A DNA stretch of 64,000 bases from Bog-756 sp963756515 (GTDB lineage Bacteria > Actinomycetota > Acidimicrobiia > Acidimicrobiales > RAAP-2): assembly GCA_963756515.1 (NCBI GenBank), contig CAVWNV010000002.1, positions 248,001 through 312,000 on the forward strand, written 5' to 3'. The position numbers and the translations under genes are program-made. Below are positions 27,590 to 35,478 of this stretch, piece after piece. The notes beneath the pieces are model-generated. The model saw only the letters and a list, made by a program, of their open reading frames with translations. It did no database searches and was not told the origin of the DNA. The number at the start of each line of letters is the position of its first letter. The first letter of the stretch is position 1.

Positions 27590-27686
27590 GGGTCATTTCT
27601 ACCCTCGATCCGGGGGATGGGAACCGCCCGATCTACGGCTGAAAGCAACCGGGCACCCGGGGGCCGACCTGCGGCCCGTCAGCCAG

Positions 27687-28097
27687 TCAGGAGGAACGCA
27701 GCATCCGGACCTGTGGTGCCGGCACCGTGACATGTCGAAGCGCAGGGTGGTCCAGCGCCTCCACCACGATGACGTCGCGGTCGCAACCCCTCGTCGTCGC
27801 AGCCCGTTCGACGAGATTGCCCAGGTAGATGGCGAGATTCAACAGATCGATCCGGGATGAGCTGCCGACGAAGGGGATCGGCTCGATGTCGGGGTCCATG
27901 GTGCCCGCCTCGAGAACGGCCTGCCTGATCCGCCACATCTGGTCGAGCGCGTCCTCGATGTCCGTCCCGCTGGCGTGCATCCAGGCCGTGAGGCCCAGTT
28001 CAAGGGCCAGATCCGCCTGCGTCGCTCCAGACGGCACGAGTACGTGCAGGCTCCGGAGCACGGCGGCGGCGTAGTCGGCGGTGTCTGGCTTGCTCAC
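27687..28097 (-). CDS. Hypothetical protein between LigD and Ku
   Basis: A 136-residue soluble protein, mostly helical (ADYAAAVLRSLHVLVPSGAT; ALDQMWRIRQAVLEAGTMDP). It starts at GTG 28097, 69 bases from the divergent Ku gene, and points toward the ligase gene 97 bases away. No family recognised. Its place in the NHEJ cluster makes a repair role possible, but nothing in the sequence shows one. Confidence 0.6.
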   Translation of the reverse strand: MSKPDTADYAAAVLRSLHVLVPSGATQADLALELGLTAWMHASGTDIEDALDQMWRIRQAVLEAGTMDPDIEPIPFVGSSSRIDLLNLAIYLGNLVERAATTRGCDRDVIVVEALDHPALRHVTVPAPQVRMLRSS

Positions 28098-28165
28098 GGC
28101 CTCAGTGTGACAAAGGGGTGTATCAGGGGTGGTGGATGGGTCCTGACCTGGGTAATGATGTAGCC

Positions 28166-29089
28166 ATGCCACGAACCATCTGGAAGGGCGCGCTCAATTT
28201 CGGCCTGGTCAATGTGCCCGTCGGGCTCTACTCGGCGACCCAGGACAAGACGATCCACTTCAACCAGTTCGAGGAGGGTACGTCGGACCGGATCCGGTAC
28301 CGGAAGGTGAACGAGCGCACGGGCAACGAGGTGCCGACGAGCAAGATCGTCAAGGGATTCGACCTGGGTGGCGGTGAGTACGTCCTTCTCAGTGACGAGG
28401 AGCTGGAGGCGGCGGAACCCGAGAAGTCCAAGCTGATCGAGATCACCGACTTCGTGGACCTCGATCAGATCGACCCGATCTTCTACCGGTCCACCTACTA
28501 CCTCGCACCCGAAGGCGAAGCTGCCAACAAGGCCTACGCCCTGCTTCGCCAGGTCATGCGCAAGGCGAACAAGGTCGCCATCGGGACCGTCGTGATGCGG
28601 AACAAGGAGTATCCGGTCGCCATCCGGCCCGACGACGACGTGCTGAAGCTCGAAACCATGTACTTCGCCGACGAGATCCGGTCTCCGGCCAAGGACCTGC
28701 CCGACCTTCCCGAAGCGGACGAGGTCACAGATCGAGAGGTCCAGATGGCCGGCCTCCTGCTCGAGTCCATGGAGAGCGAGTGGGACCCGGCCAAATACCA
28801 CGACACCCACCGTCAGAAGGTCGAAGCCCTCATCGAGGAGAAGCGCAAGGGCCACGTGGTCGTCACCGACGTCGAGTCGGCGCCCGCCTCGACCAAGGTG
28901 GTCGACCTCATGGAGGTGCTCACCGCCAGCATCGACTCGGTGAAGGCGAATCGCCAACCGGCTCCGGCCAGGAAGACGGCCAAGCGGACCGCTCCGGCCA
29001 AGAAGGTGGTGGCCAAGCGGCCGACGCCGATCAAGAAGCCGGTCAAGGCCTCGAAACCGAAGGCACCGGCGCGACGGAAGGCCTCGTAG
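28166..29089 (+). CDS. ku: Ku DNA-end-binding protein
   Basis: A 307-residue bacterial Ku, which forms a homodimeric ring on double-strand DNA ends and recruits LigD. The start MPRTIWKGALNFGLVNVPVG is diagnostic, followed by the core (HFNQFEEGTSDRIRYRKVNE, IDPIFYRSTYYLAPEGEAAN, VMRNKEYPVAIRPDDDV). The C-terminal 45 residues are Lys/Ala/Pro-rich and probably bind DNA. ATG 28166 gives the family start; the frame from 28118 is longer but unlikely. A TAATGAT about seven bases before the ATG could be a -10 for a leaderless message. Confidence 0.94.
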   Translation: MPRTIWKGALNFGLVNVPVGLYSATQDKTIHFNQFEEGTSDRIRYRKVNERTGNEVPTSKIVKGFDLGGGEYVLLSDEELEAAEPEKSKLIEITDFVDLDQIDPIFYRSTYYLAPEGEAANKAYALLRQVMRKANKVAIGTVVMRNKEYPVAIRPDDDVLKLETMYFADEIRSPAKDLPDLPEADEVTDREVQMAGLLLESMESEWDPAKYHDTHRQKVEALIEEKRKGHVVVTDVESAPASTKVVDLMEVLTASIDSVKANRQPAPARKTAKRTAPAKKVVAKRPTPIKKPVKASKPKAPARRKAS

Positions 29090-29398
29090 CCCGGCTGACC
29101 GTTCCGCTGGTCGACGTCGAGGCCACCTGGGACGGCCCAGAGGGTTCCAGGGCTACGCACCGTCATCGTCCGCTGAGGCTCGCCCATGCCTGCCTGTGGC
29201 GTTCGGAAGGTCCGGCCCGTGCGGACTCAGATCGGCAGGTGGAGACGGTCCATCGAGCACGTCGGTGGAGGTGGGCCTCGACAGGATCCGACCTCGGGCC
29301 GGCCGCCATCCGATATTTGGCCTTGACTATTCGGCAGGGTGATGCGCTACCGTCGAATGGAAGGGGTTGCCGAAGGGCGACAAGTGGGGGGCAGACAC
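29090..29398. other. Intergenic stretch with probable promoter
   Basis: No gene seen. Near the right end, TTGACT (about 29323-29328) lies 17 bases before a weak -10 (GCTACC, about 29346), a possible promoter for the 29399 gene. Confidence 0.35.
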
Positions 29399-29701
29399 GT
29401 GGGCACTACCTATGACGGGGCACTGACACCCGTTGAATACTCGTTCGCAACCCTGCAGGATGACCCTCATGGCCACTATTTGCGTCTGGCGACGCAGCGA
29501 CCAGGCTGGGAGGGGGTGGGTTTTCTCCACTGTTTCAGCGACGACGGCCAAAAGATCACGGCGGTGATCGAGGATCTCGAGTACTTCGACCTACTCATCG
29601 GGACTCGATTCCGGTGGATCAGCGGTGCGGTCGACATTCCGTCCGACAAGATCGGTGCAGTGTTCATGGGCTGGCCACAGGAGTGGGCCAAGTCCTCATA
29701 G
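29399..29701 (+). CDS. Small hypothetical protein
   Basis: A 100-residue soluble protein of unknown family: LTPVEYSFATLQDDPHGHYL, then GFLHCFSDDGQKITAVIEDL and RFRWISGAVDIPSDKIGAVF. It looks like a compact beta-rich domain. GTG 29399 has a G-rich ribosome site seven bases upstream and fits the promoter; starts at 29339-29342 would lie in the promoter itself. It is less GC-rich than genes before 29 kb. Confidence 0.55.
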   Translation: MGTTYDGALTPVEYSFATLQDDPHGHYLRLATQRPGWEGVGFLHCFSDDGQKITAVIEDLEYFDLLIGTRFRWISGAVDIPSDKIGAVFMGWPQEWAKSS

Positions 29702-29829
29702 TCGCCACCAATCCCGTCGTATCCATCGGTGAGATCGACGCCCCGGTGGCAATCGTGGATCCACGGCTGAGTCCCGGTAGCCGGTCGCCCCGCACCTTCC
29801 TCTGGCCGGTCGCAGACCCACTCGGGGGA

Positions 29830-29867
29830 CTTACGGAATCCTTAACCTCGGCTGTGATACTCCGAGG
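29830..29867 (+). promoter_or_regulatory. Putative promoter with direct repeats, leaderless histidine kinase gene
   Basis: CTTACGG (29830-29836) and CTTAACC (29841-29847) are an imperfect direct repeat with an 11-base period, the spacing used by OmpR/PhoB-type regulators. An extended -10 (TGTGATACT, 29853-29861) ends six bases before the ATG at 29868, so the message may start at the ATG. Confidence 0.4.
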
Positions 29868-31286
29868 ATGAAGGTGTGGCGGCCCGAACCGAACACCAGC
29901 TTTCGATCCCGGTTGGCCGTCCTGACCTCAACCGCCGTGGCGCTCGTCATCGTCGGTATCGCTCTGGTCACATACATCGGTGCCGAACACATCGTGTTCC
30001 AGTCGATCGACAATACGCTCGTCAAACAGTCGGTCAACGCCATCGGTGAGGCCGAGTCATCCGGCAATCCTCTCGTCCGTAACGACTTCTATGGCAGCAT
30101 CGCCTGGATAGTCGAAGCCGGGGGATCCGCACGGGGAGATCCTCTTCCCGTGACCATCGATGTGCGACGGGTGGCCTCGTCGGGACGCGGCACATACTTC
30201 ACCACCGTGGATCTTCACGGAGTACCCGAGCGTGAGATCGTGATGGCCGTACCGAGTGGGCTGACGGTGGAGGGCGTCAACGGTCCCTTCCCGCTGCGCT
30301 CAGGGGGTGCATTGCAGCTGTCAACCCCACTTCAAGAGGTGGACCGCGAACTTGGACTGCTGCGGATCGGCATCGTCGTCGCCGCGCTCATCGGCATCGG
30401 AGCCGCGGTCGCCATCGGACTACTCGTCGCACGACGTGCCATGCGACCCCTCGATGAGTTGACGGAGTCGATCGAACACATCTCGACGTCGATCGAGGAT
30501 GCGGAACGTCTCAGTCCCGAATCGGACGACGAACTCGGCAAACTGAGGCGGGCATTCAACCGGCTGCTCAACGCTGTTGATTCGTCGCGATCGGCGCAGA
30601 GGCAGCTGGTCCTGGACGCTTCCCATGAGCTCCGAACCCCGATCACGAGTCTCCGCACGAACATCGAGATTCTTCCAAGGGTGACTGAACTGCCGGAGGA
30701 CGACCAACAGATGATCTTCCGGGACATGCTTTCGGAAGTGGGAGAACTCACCAACCTGGTCGGCAACCTGACCGAGCTCGTCCGGGGCGAACAACATCCA
30801 AGTCCGGCTGTGGAGTTCGCGTTGCATGAAGTGGTCATGAACTCGATTACATCGGTCACCCCGTACGGCCATACCCGTGAGATCGAGATCCGGGCCATCG
30901 TGACGAAGTGTTCGGTGTCGGGTCACCCCGACAAGGTCGGAACGGCAGTCTCGAATCTTCTGAGCAACGCCATCAAGTGGGGACCGATCGGGAGCATCGT
31001 GGAAGTGACGTGCTTTGATGGAGTGGTCTCAGTGCGGGATGAGGGACCGGGGATCTCGTCGGAGGACCTTCCGCATATCTTCGATCGCTTCTACCGATCG
31101 AGCGCGTCCCGCGGACTTCCTGGGTCAGGCCTCGGATTGGCTATCGTCGCCCAGGCGGTGCAGGGAGACGGCGGCACCGTGGCTGTTGCGAATCGCGAGA
31201 CAGGCGGATCTGAGTTTGTCATCAGCCTCCCTTGTTCTGTCGCGCCGACGGGCCCAGAGAGCGCCGTCAGTATGGCCAGGCACTAG
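29868..31286 (+). CDS. Sensor histidine kinase (orphan)
   Basis: A 472-residue two-component sensor. A first membrane helix (VALVIVGIALVTYI, about 24-38) and a second (LLRIGIVVAALIGIGAAVAI, about 165-190) flank an extracytoplasmic domain of about 125 residues. HAMP (RAMRPLDELTESIEHI), HisKA with the phospho-acceptor His253 in DASHELRTP, and the ATPase lobe (NLLSNAIKWG, VRDEGPGISSEDLPHIFDRF, GSGLGLAIVAQAV) follow. It resembles MprB/PrrB-type kinases. No response regulator lies on either side. Its TAG stop is the insertion point of the IS630 element; the pre-insertion sequence would give the same stop. Confidence 0.92.
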   Translation: MKVWRPEPNTSFRSRLAVLTSTAVALVIVGIALVTYIGAEHIVFQSIDNTLVKQSVNAIGEAESSGNPLVRNDFYGSIAWIVEAGGSARGDPLPVTIDVRRVASSGRGTYFTTVDLHGVPEREIVMAVPSGLTVEGVNGPFPLRSGGALQLSTPLQEVDRELGLLRIGIVVAALIGIGAAVAIGLLVARRAMRPLDELTESIEHISTSIEDAERLSPESDDELGKLRRAFNRLLNAVDSSRSAQRQLVLDASHELRTPITSLRTNIEILPRVTELPEDDQQMIFRDMLSEVGELTNLVGNLTELVRGEQHPSPAVEFALHEVVMNSITSVTPYGHTREIEIRAIVTKCSVSGHPDKVGTAVSNLLSNAIKWGPIGSIVEVTCFDGVVSVRDEGPGISSEDLPHIFDRFYRSSASRGLPGSGLGLAIVAQAVQGDGGTVAVANRETGGSEFVISLPCSVAPTGPESAVSMARH

Positions 31287-31305
31287 TGTCCTGACCCAGA
31301 GATTC
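31286..31305 (+). repeat. IS630 left terminal inverted repeat
   Basis: Twenty bases beginning GTGTCCTGACCC, an exact inverted copy of the right end at 32447-32466. Confidence 0.92.
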
Positions 31306-31374
31306 TTACTGAAATAGGAATTTCCCTGTCTTTCTGCGCGTTTCTCCCATCATCAGCGACGATGGGAGGCAGTG

Positions 31375-32469
31375 ATGGCACGACGTGGACGGCCAACAGT
31401 CGAAGTGGTTCTCACCGACGATGAGCGCGAGACGCTCGAACGTTGGGCGCGACGTCCAAAGAGCGCACAGGCTCTGGCACTGCGGTGTCGGATCGTGCTG
31501 TTGTGCGCCGGGACCGACCTCACCAACGGCGAGATTGCGGACCGCCTTGGGGTGACTATGCAGACGGTCGGCAAGTGGCGTCGTCGCTTCGCCGAGCACC
31601 GTCTGGACGGACTCCATGATGAGCCTCGCCCTGGTGTCCCCCGCACGGTGAGCGACGAAGACGTCGAACGAGTGGTCGTCAAGACCCTTGAAGAGACACC
31701 GGACGATGCCACCCACTGGTCGACACGGTCGATGGCCGCCGCCACGGGCATGAGCCGTTCGAGCATCGGCCGGATCTGGCAGGCGTTCGGGCTGAAGCCC
31801 CATCTGGTGGACAGCTTCAAGCTCTCACCCGATCCGCTGTTCATCGAGAAGGTCCGTGACGTCGTTGGTCTCTACGTCAATCCACCCGAGGCTGCCCTGG
31901 TGCTCTGCGTGGATGAGAAGACCCAGATCCAGGCCCTGGATCGGACCGCCCCGGTCTTTCCCCTCCGACCGGGTCTACCCGAGCGCCGAACCCACGACTA
32001 CGTCCGCGGTGGCACGACCAACCTCTACGCCGCCTTGGACATCGCCTCGGGCAAGGTGATCGCTGACATGACCGACCAACATCGTGCGGTGGAGTTCAGG
32101 AAGTTCTTGAACCTGATCAACCGGTCGGTGCCCGAAGACCTTGACGTCCATCTCGTCGTCGACAACGTCTCCACCCACAAGACTCCCGAGATACGCCGCT
32201 GGCTCGTGCGCCATCCGCGATTTCATCTGCACTTCACACCCACCTACAGCTCGTGGATGAATCTGGTGGAACGATGGTTCGCCGAGCTCACCAACAAGTG
32301 GTTACGACGTGGAACCCATCGATCGACAAAAGAACTCGAAGCTTCGATCAACGACTGGATCGATCGATGGAATGAGGAGCCGAAGCCCTTCGTCTGGCAC
32401 AAGAGTGCCGACGAAATCCTCGATTCGCTGGCTGGATATTGCGCGCGAATCTCTGGGTCAGGACACTAG
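31375..32469 (+). CDS. IS630-family transposase
   Basis: A 364-residue DDE transposase with an N-terminal helix-turn-helix (LTNGEIADRLGVTMQTVGKW) and a second winged-helix-like part (MAAATGMSRSSIGRIWQAFG). Catalytic acids lie in LVLCVDEKTQIQALDR, VHLVVDNVSTHK and SSWMNLVERWFAELTNKW. Full length and apparently intact. GGGAGG at 31364-31369 favours ATG 31375; GTG 31372 is one codon earlier. The frame runs off the inverted repeat and its TAG stop is made of the duplicated TA plus the first flanking G. Confidence 0.93.
   Translation: MARRGRPTVEVVLTDDERETLERWARRPKSAQALALRCRIVLLCAGTDLTNGEIADRLGVTMQTVGKWRRRFAEHRLDGLHDEPRPGVPRTVSDEDVERVVVKTLEETPDDATHWSTRSMAAATGMSRSSIGRIWQAFGLKPHLVDSFKLSPDPLFIEKVRDVVGLYVNPPEAALVLCVDEKTQIQALDRTAPVFPLRPGLPERRTHDYVRGGTTNLYAALDIASGKVIADMTDQHRAVEFRKFLNLINRSVPEDLDVHLVVDNVSTHKTPEIRRWLVRHPRFHLHFTPTYSSWMNLVERWFAELTNKWLRRGTHRSTKELEASINDWIDRWNEEPKPFVWHKSADEILDSLAGYCARISGSGH
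32447..32466 (-). repeat. IS630 right terminal inverted repeat
   Basis: Perfect 20-base inverted copy of the left end, ending GGGTCAGGACAC before the TA at 32467. Confidence 0.92.
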
Positions 32470-32672
32470 GACTCCGGTGGCAGGACATCCGGTGATCGCG
32501 CGTCAGATCGAGGTCCGCTGCACGCCTTCGCCGATGGTCGGGGATATGCCGGGCGCCATCACTGCTCGGGGTTCGGGTGGTGCGTCTCGGTGTCCCAGGT
32601 CGGTGCCGAGTACGGGTGGCCGCACGGCGTCGAAGTCCTTCTCCGCGAGAGACGCCGAGTAGCGTCGGTACC

Positions 32673-33098
32673 ATGACCGATGCACATCCCTACAAACTGC
32701 GCGTCCCTCTTGATTCGGCGTTCGATGCAACGATTGGATTCGTAGTTCACGAAGATGTCGAGATCGACCGATGCTCGGGCCACCTGCCGGTCCGGCCCCA
32801 GGTTTGCCAACCACTCGGCATGATCCATGGAGGGGTCTACGCCGCAATTGCCGAGACCCTTGCTTCGACGGGGACGGCCCGCGGCGTCTATGAGACCGGC
32901 GGTGCCGCTCTCGGCATGGCCAACAACACGAGCTTTCTGCGTCCGATAACCGAGGGTTCAGTCCATGGCTCTGCTGTGGCGATCCACCGGGGCAGGACCA
33001 GTTGGGTATGGGACGTCGAGATGCGCGACGATCAGGACCGCCTTTGTGCAACATCACGTGTCACGATCGCGGTGCGACCGCGGGCTCAGATGCGCTGA
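32673..33098 (+). CDS. PaaI-type hotdog thioesterase
   Basis: A 141-residue acyl-CoA thioesterase-like hotdog protein. The motif GMIHGGVYAAIAETLAS at about residues 49-65 carries the conserved HGG and the active-site acid, and GMANNTSFLRPITEGSVHGS is the family's central strand. Cytoplasmic, probably hydrolysing aromatic or other acyl-CoA. ATG 32673 fits the family start; the frame to 32577 is longer but unsupported. Confidence 0.87.
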   Translation: MTDAHPYKLRVPLDSAFDATIGFVVHEDVEIDRCSGHLPVRPQVCQPLGMIHGGVYAAIAETLASTGTARGVYETGGAALGMANNTSFLRPITEGSVHGSAVAIHRGRTSWVWDVEMRDDQDRLCATSRVTIAVRPRAQMR

Positions 33099-33124
33099 GA
33101 GTTTCGCCCCGGTCTTCTCACTCC

Positions 33125-33853
33125 TCATGCATCACGTTGAGCGATGAACACGAACTCGCGACCCGGTCGATCGGGTGCATCTCGGACCTCTCGCACGATC
33201 AGGCCGGCATCAACCAGGGAATCGGCAAGTTCTGCCCGGCTCCTAAAGCGCAGAGTCGAGTCGGACGTCAACGCTTGTTCGTCCCGGTCGAACACGTACG
33301 TCGATCGAAAGGTGACGAACTCTCCCGAGACGTCGAGGACGTCGACGTAAGCCTCGACGGTCCCGATTGATGGAATAACCGTTCGCGAGAACGACTCCTG
33401 TCGGGTCCATCCCAACCATGCTTGGGCCTTGGGATCCCGGCTCTCGAAGACCAACCAACCGCCCGGCCGCAGTACCAGGCGTACGGATCTCAGTGTGGCC
33501 GCCCATTCGTCGTCGGTCAGAAACACCTGGGCCACATTTCCGGTCATGATGGCCAGGTCGACCTGCAATGGGGGCAGGACGGTTGGATCTGCCTGTAGCC
33601 AACGCACCTGGTCCGCCGCGGGTTTGCGTCGTGCCACGTCCAAGGAAGCGGCGGCAGGATCGACGCCGATCACCTGTACTCCTAGCAGGGCCAACATGCA
33701 GGCAAACGTGCCGGTGCCGCATCCGACGTCCAAAACGACTCGGGCACCGAGCTCCTCCACAAGTGCTGCATACACATCGAGGTCGGGCCGGTCAGGGTCG
33801 AAGTGATCGTAGATCTCCGCGAGTCGGGGAATCTCGAACTGAGGGTCGGCCAC
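33125..33853 (-). CDS. Class I SAM-dependent methyltransferase
   Basis: A 242-residue methyltransferase. The SAM-binding motif I is VVLDVGCGTGTFACMLALLG (about 39-58), then VIGVDPAAASLDVARR and VDLAIMTGNVAQVFL, followed by LRPGGWLVFESRDP. This is the pattern of small-molecule methyltransferases. Substrate unknown. It starts at GTG 33853 and is convergent with the thioesterase. Confidence 0.87.
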   Translation of the reverse strand: MADPQFEIPRLAEIYDHFDPDRPDLDVYAALVEELGARVVLDVGCGTGTFACMLALLGVQVIGVDPAAASLDVARRKPAADQVRWLQADPTVLPPLQVDLAIMTGNVAQVFLTDDEWAATLRSVRLVLRPGGWLVFESRDPKAQAWLGWTRQESFSRTVIPSIGTVEAYVDVLDVSGEFVTFRSTYVFDRDEQALTSDSTLRFRSRAELADSLVDAGLIVREVRDAPDRPGREFVFIAQRDA

Positions 33854-34018
33854 GGCTCTTCAGTCTTCGTCTGCGGTGAGCGCTGCGGAGGTGAACCACA
33901 CGGCCAGGGTGGTCGATGATGGCACCGGTAGCCACTTGTTGGGTCGATTGGCCAGCGTCGCTGGTCCCGTGCTCACGAGGTCATCTCGATCTGGTATCAG
34001 CCATTCGGCCGGACGAGG

Positions 34019-34426
34019 TCATGACAGATGAATAATGCCAGCAGATGTTGGACGAAAGCCACAGGTCTGGAGATAGAACGGCTCCAACGAAGCGTCGAAA
34101 TCCACATGGAGCCACTCGCAGCCCGCTCGCCGGCAAGCCTCACGGGCGCTGGTGACAAGACTGGTTCCAGTGCCGCTACCCCGATGACTTGAGGCCACCA
34201 TTACGTCTTGGATCCAGGCATGCACCATGCCATCCCAAATCACGTTTACAAACCCGACGAGCGTGTTGCCGTCCCTTGCGGTCACCCACCCGAGACTGTG
34301 TCGGGAAACGAGGTGCTTCCAATCCTTCTCTTCGTCCATGGAAGCGGGCGTCTCGAATGCATCCGTATGGAGGGCATCCAGTTCGACGTTCTCGAAGTCG
34401 CCACGCCACTGGTAGATGGTGGGCAT
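34019..34426 (-). CDS. GNAT-family N-acetyltransferase
   Basis: A 135-residue acetyl-CoA-dependent transferase. Motif A is VMVASSHRGSGTGTSLVTSA with the pyrophosphate-binding R/GxGxG-like loop, and the motif B region is CEWLHVDFDASLEPFYLQTC followed by GF. The N-terminal part carries the substrate loop. Substrate unknown. Codon use is less GC-biased than in the core regions. Confidence 0.85.
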   Translation of the reverse strand: MPTIYQWRGDFENVELDALHTDAFETPASMDEEKDWKHLVSRHSLGWVTARDGNTLVGFVNVIWDGMVHAWIQDVMVASSHRGSGTGTSLVTSAREACRRAGCEWLHVDFDASLEPFYLQTCGFRPTSAGIIHLS

Positions 34427-34523
34427 CGACGTAGGCTATGCCACGGAATCTTCAGTGCACGTGCCTCCACAACATGCGGTGGTAGCACGGGAGCTCCGCT
34501 GGTGATGTCGGCCATTGCCGACG

Positions 34524-34877
34524 TCAAGTTTCCCCGTTTGCCACCTCGTGGGCGTACTTCGAGGCCAACTGACGAGAGAATCCCCATGATCGCCCAACTC
34601 CGCCAATGCTCTCACCTTCGGCAAGCTGGGCAGCAATGAGGGAGAGCCGGGCTGCATGCCGCTGGTGCTCAAAGTTGAGGAGGGCGTCAGTAAGATCCTG
34701 ACGCCTCTGCGCGGCGTCGTCCCGCATGATCGATGCGGTGATGTTCGAATGTCGACGAAGCTCCTTCAATGTTCGACGGTATACGGCCTCAGCTTTGACA
34801 ATGGCGGCTCGGAGTCGCCGCGTCGACTCCAAGAGCTGTTCGGTCTCATATGCAGCAGCATCGTAGTGATCGAACAT
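34524..34877 (-). CDS. Coiled-coil plus HTH-like protein, paralogue 1
   Basis: A 117-residue protein. The first 75 residues are helical and charged (AVYRRTLKELRRHSNITASI). The C-terminal 30 residues (GESIGGVGRSWGFSRQLASK) look like a helix-turn-helix and nearly repeat those of the next gene (SIGEVSRRYGFSRQLASRYA). It is probably a small DNA-binding protein dimerising through its helices. No family is known to me. Confidence 0.62.
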   Translation of the reverse strand: MFDHYDAAAYETEQLLESTRRLRAAIVKAEAVYRRTLKELRRHSNITASIMRDDAAQRRQDLTDALLNFEHQRHAARLSLIAAQLAEGESIGGVGRSWGFSRQLASKYAHEVANGET

Positions 34878-34949
34878 GCTCTGAGACTAGGACCCGAACG
34901 AACCCATGTCGCGGACGCTGCCTGGCTACCTGATTCCACCAGGGCATGA

Positions 34950-35315
34950 CTATCGCACCGTGCCGGCCGGACGTTCGCGTACCTCCTTCGCATAGCGGGA
35001 TGCCAGCTGCCGGGAGAATCCGTAGCGCCGACTTACCTCACCGATCGACATGCCGTCATCGAGGCATTTCGCAATAACCGCGAGCCTGAGTTCATGACGG
35101 GCTTCCTCGTAGTGCTTCAGGGATTCACGGACATTGGGCCGCTCACTGACCGGAGGCATACCGAGCAGGGTGTCGGGGACGCTTTGGGTCTCTCGTAGTT
35201 TCCCGAGCGCTCGATTGAGAATCCGTTCGCTTTCCTTCATCGCTCTTCGAGCGTCCTGGTTGGCGGCAATCACTGCGTCAATACGACAGGCGACCTCATC
35301 AATGTCTTTAGCCAC
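34950..35315 (-). CDS. Coiled-coil plus HTH-like protein, paralogue 2
   Basis: A 121-residue relative of the preceding protein with the same plan: long helices (VIAANQDARRAMKESERILN; NVRESLKHYEEARHELRLAV), then the HTH-like SIGEVSRRYGFSRQLASRYA and a short basic tail. GTG 35315 is preferred; a reading from 35354 adds an unlikely Cys/Gly tail. It lies just upstream of, and divergent from, the SipW/TasA-like locus, so it is a candidate regulator of it. Confidence 0.62.
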   Translation of the reverse strand: MAKDIDEVACRIDAVIAANQDARRAMKESERILNRALGKLRETQSVPDTLLGMPPVSERPNVRESLKHYEEARHELRLAVIAKCLDDGMSIGEVSRRYGFSRQLASRYAKEVRERPAGTVR

Positions 35316-35389
35316 ACCGCGAATCCTATGACACCCTCCGTAGGCAATCGTCACTACCGGTTCGGATCCTAAAGATAGGAGAGGAGACG

Positions 35390-35446
35390 GTGGGCAAGAC
35401 GTCTTGCGCAGTACCTGTTACGCAACACGTGTTGAGAATCCCCTAA
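35390..35446 (+). other. Possible 18-codon leader ORF
   Basis: A GTG at 35390 lies three bases after GAGGAG (35381-35386) and opens an 18-codon frame (MGKTSCAVPVTQHVLRIP) ending in TAA at 35444. It runs through both palindromes of the promoter region. Ribosome-site spacing is short and there is no family support, so it may be chance. Confidence 0.2.
35394..35434. promoter_or_regulatory. Twin palindromes, probable operator
   Basis: GCAAGACGTCTTGC (35394-35407, perfect 14-base palindrome) and CAACACGTGTTG (35423-35434, perfect 12-base palindrome) share the pattern CAA-S-ACGT-S-TTG with centres 28 bases apart. They lie between the divergent HTH gene and the signal peptidase gene, so they are likely binding sites of one dimeric regulator, perhaps a neighbouring HTH protein. 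Confidence 0.5.
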
Positions 35447-35478
35447 AGCCCGGTGAGTTTGGTGACGAAGCCACTTGG

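Larger units (their letters stand above)
31284..32468 (+). mobile_element. IS630-family insertion sequence with TA target duplication
   Basis: The element itself is 31286-32466 and is complete. It has perfect 20-bp terminal inverted repeats and is flanked by TA dinucleotides (31284-31285 and 32467-32468), the target duplication of the IS630/Tc1-mariner group. One transposase gene fills the element. Removing the element and one TA joins CAC-TAG-GAC across the site, so the insertion hit the stop codon of the histidine kinase without changing it. Confidence 0.92.

Noticed and set aside
32470..32672. Possible minus-strand gene remnant right of the IS element
   Set aside because: A minus-strand frame is open across the thioesterase start, but its sequence has no family support and no start signal.
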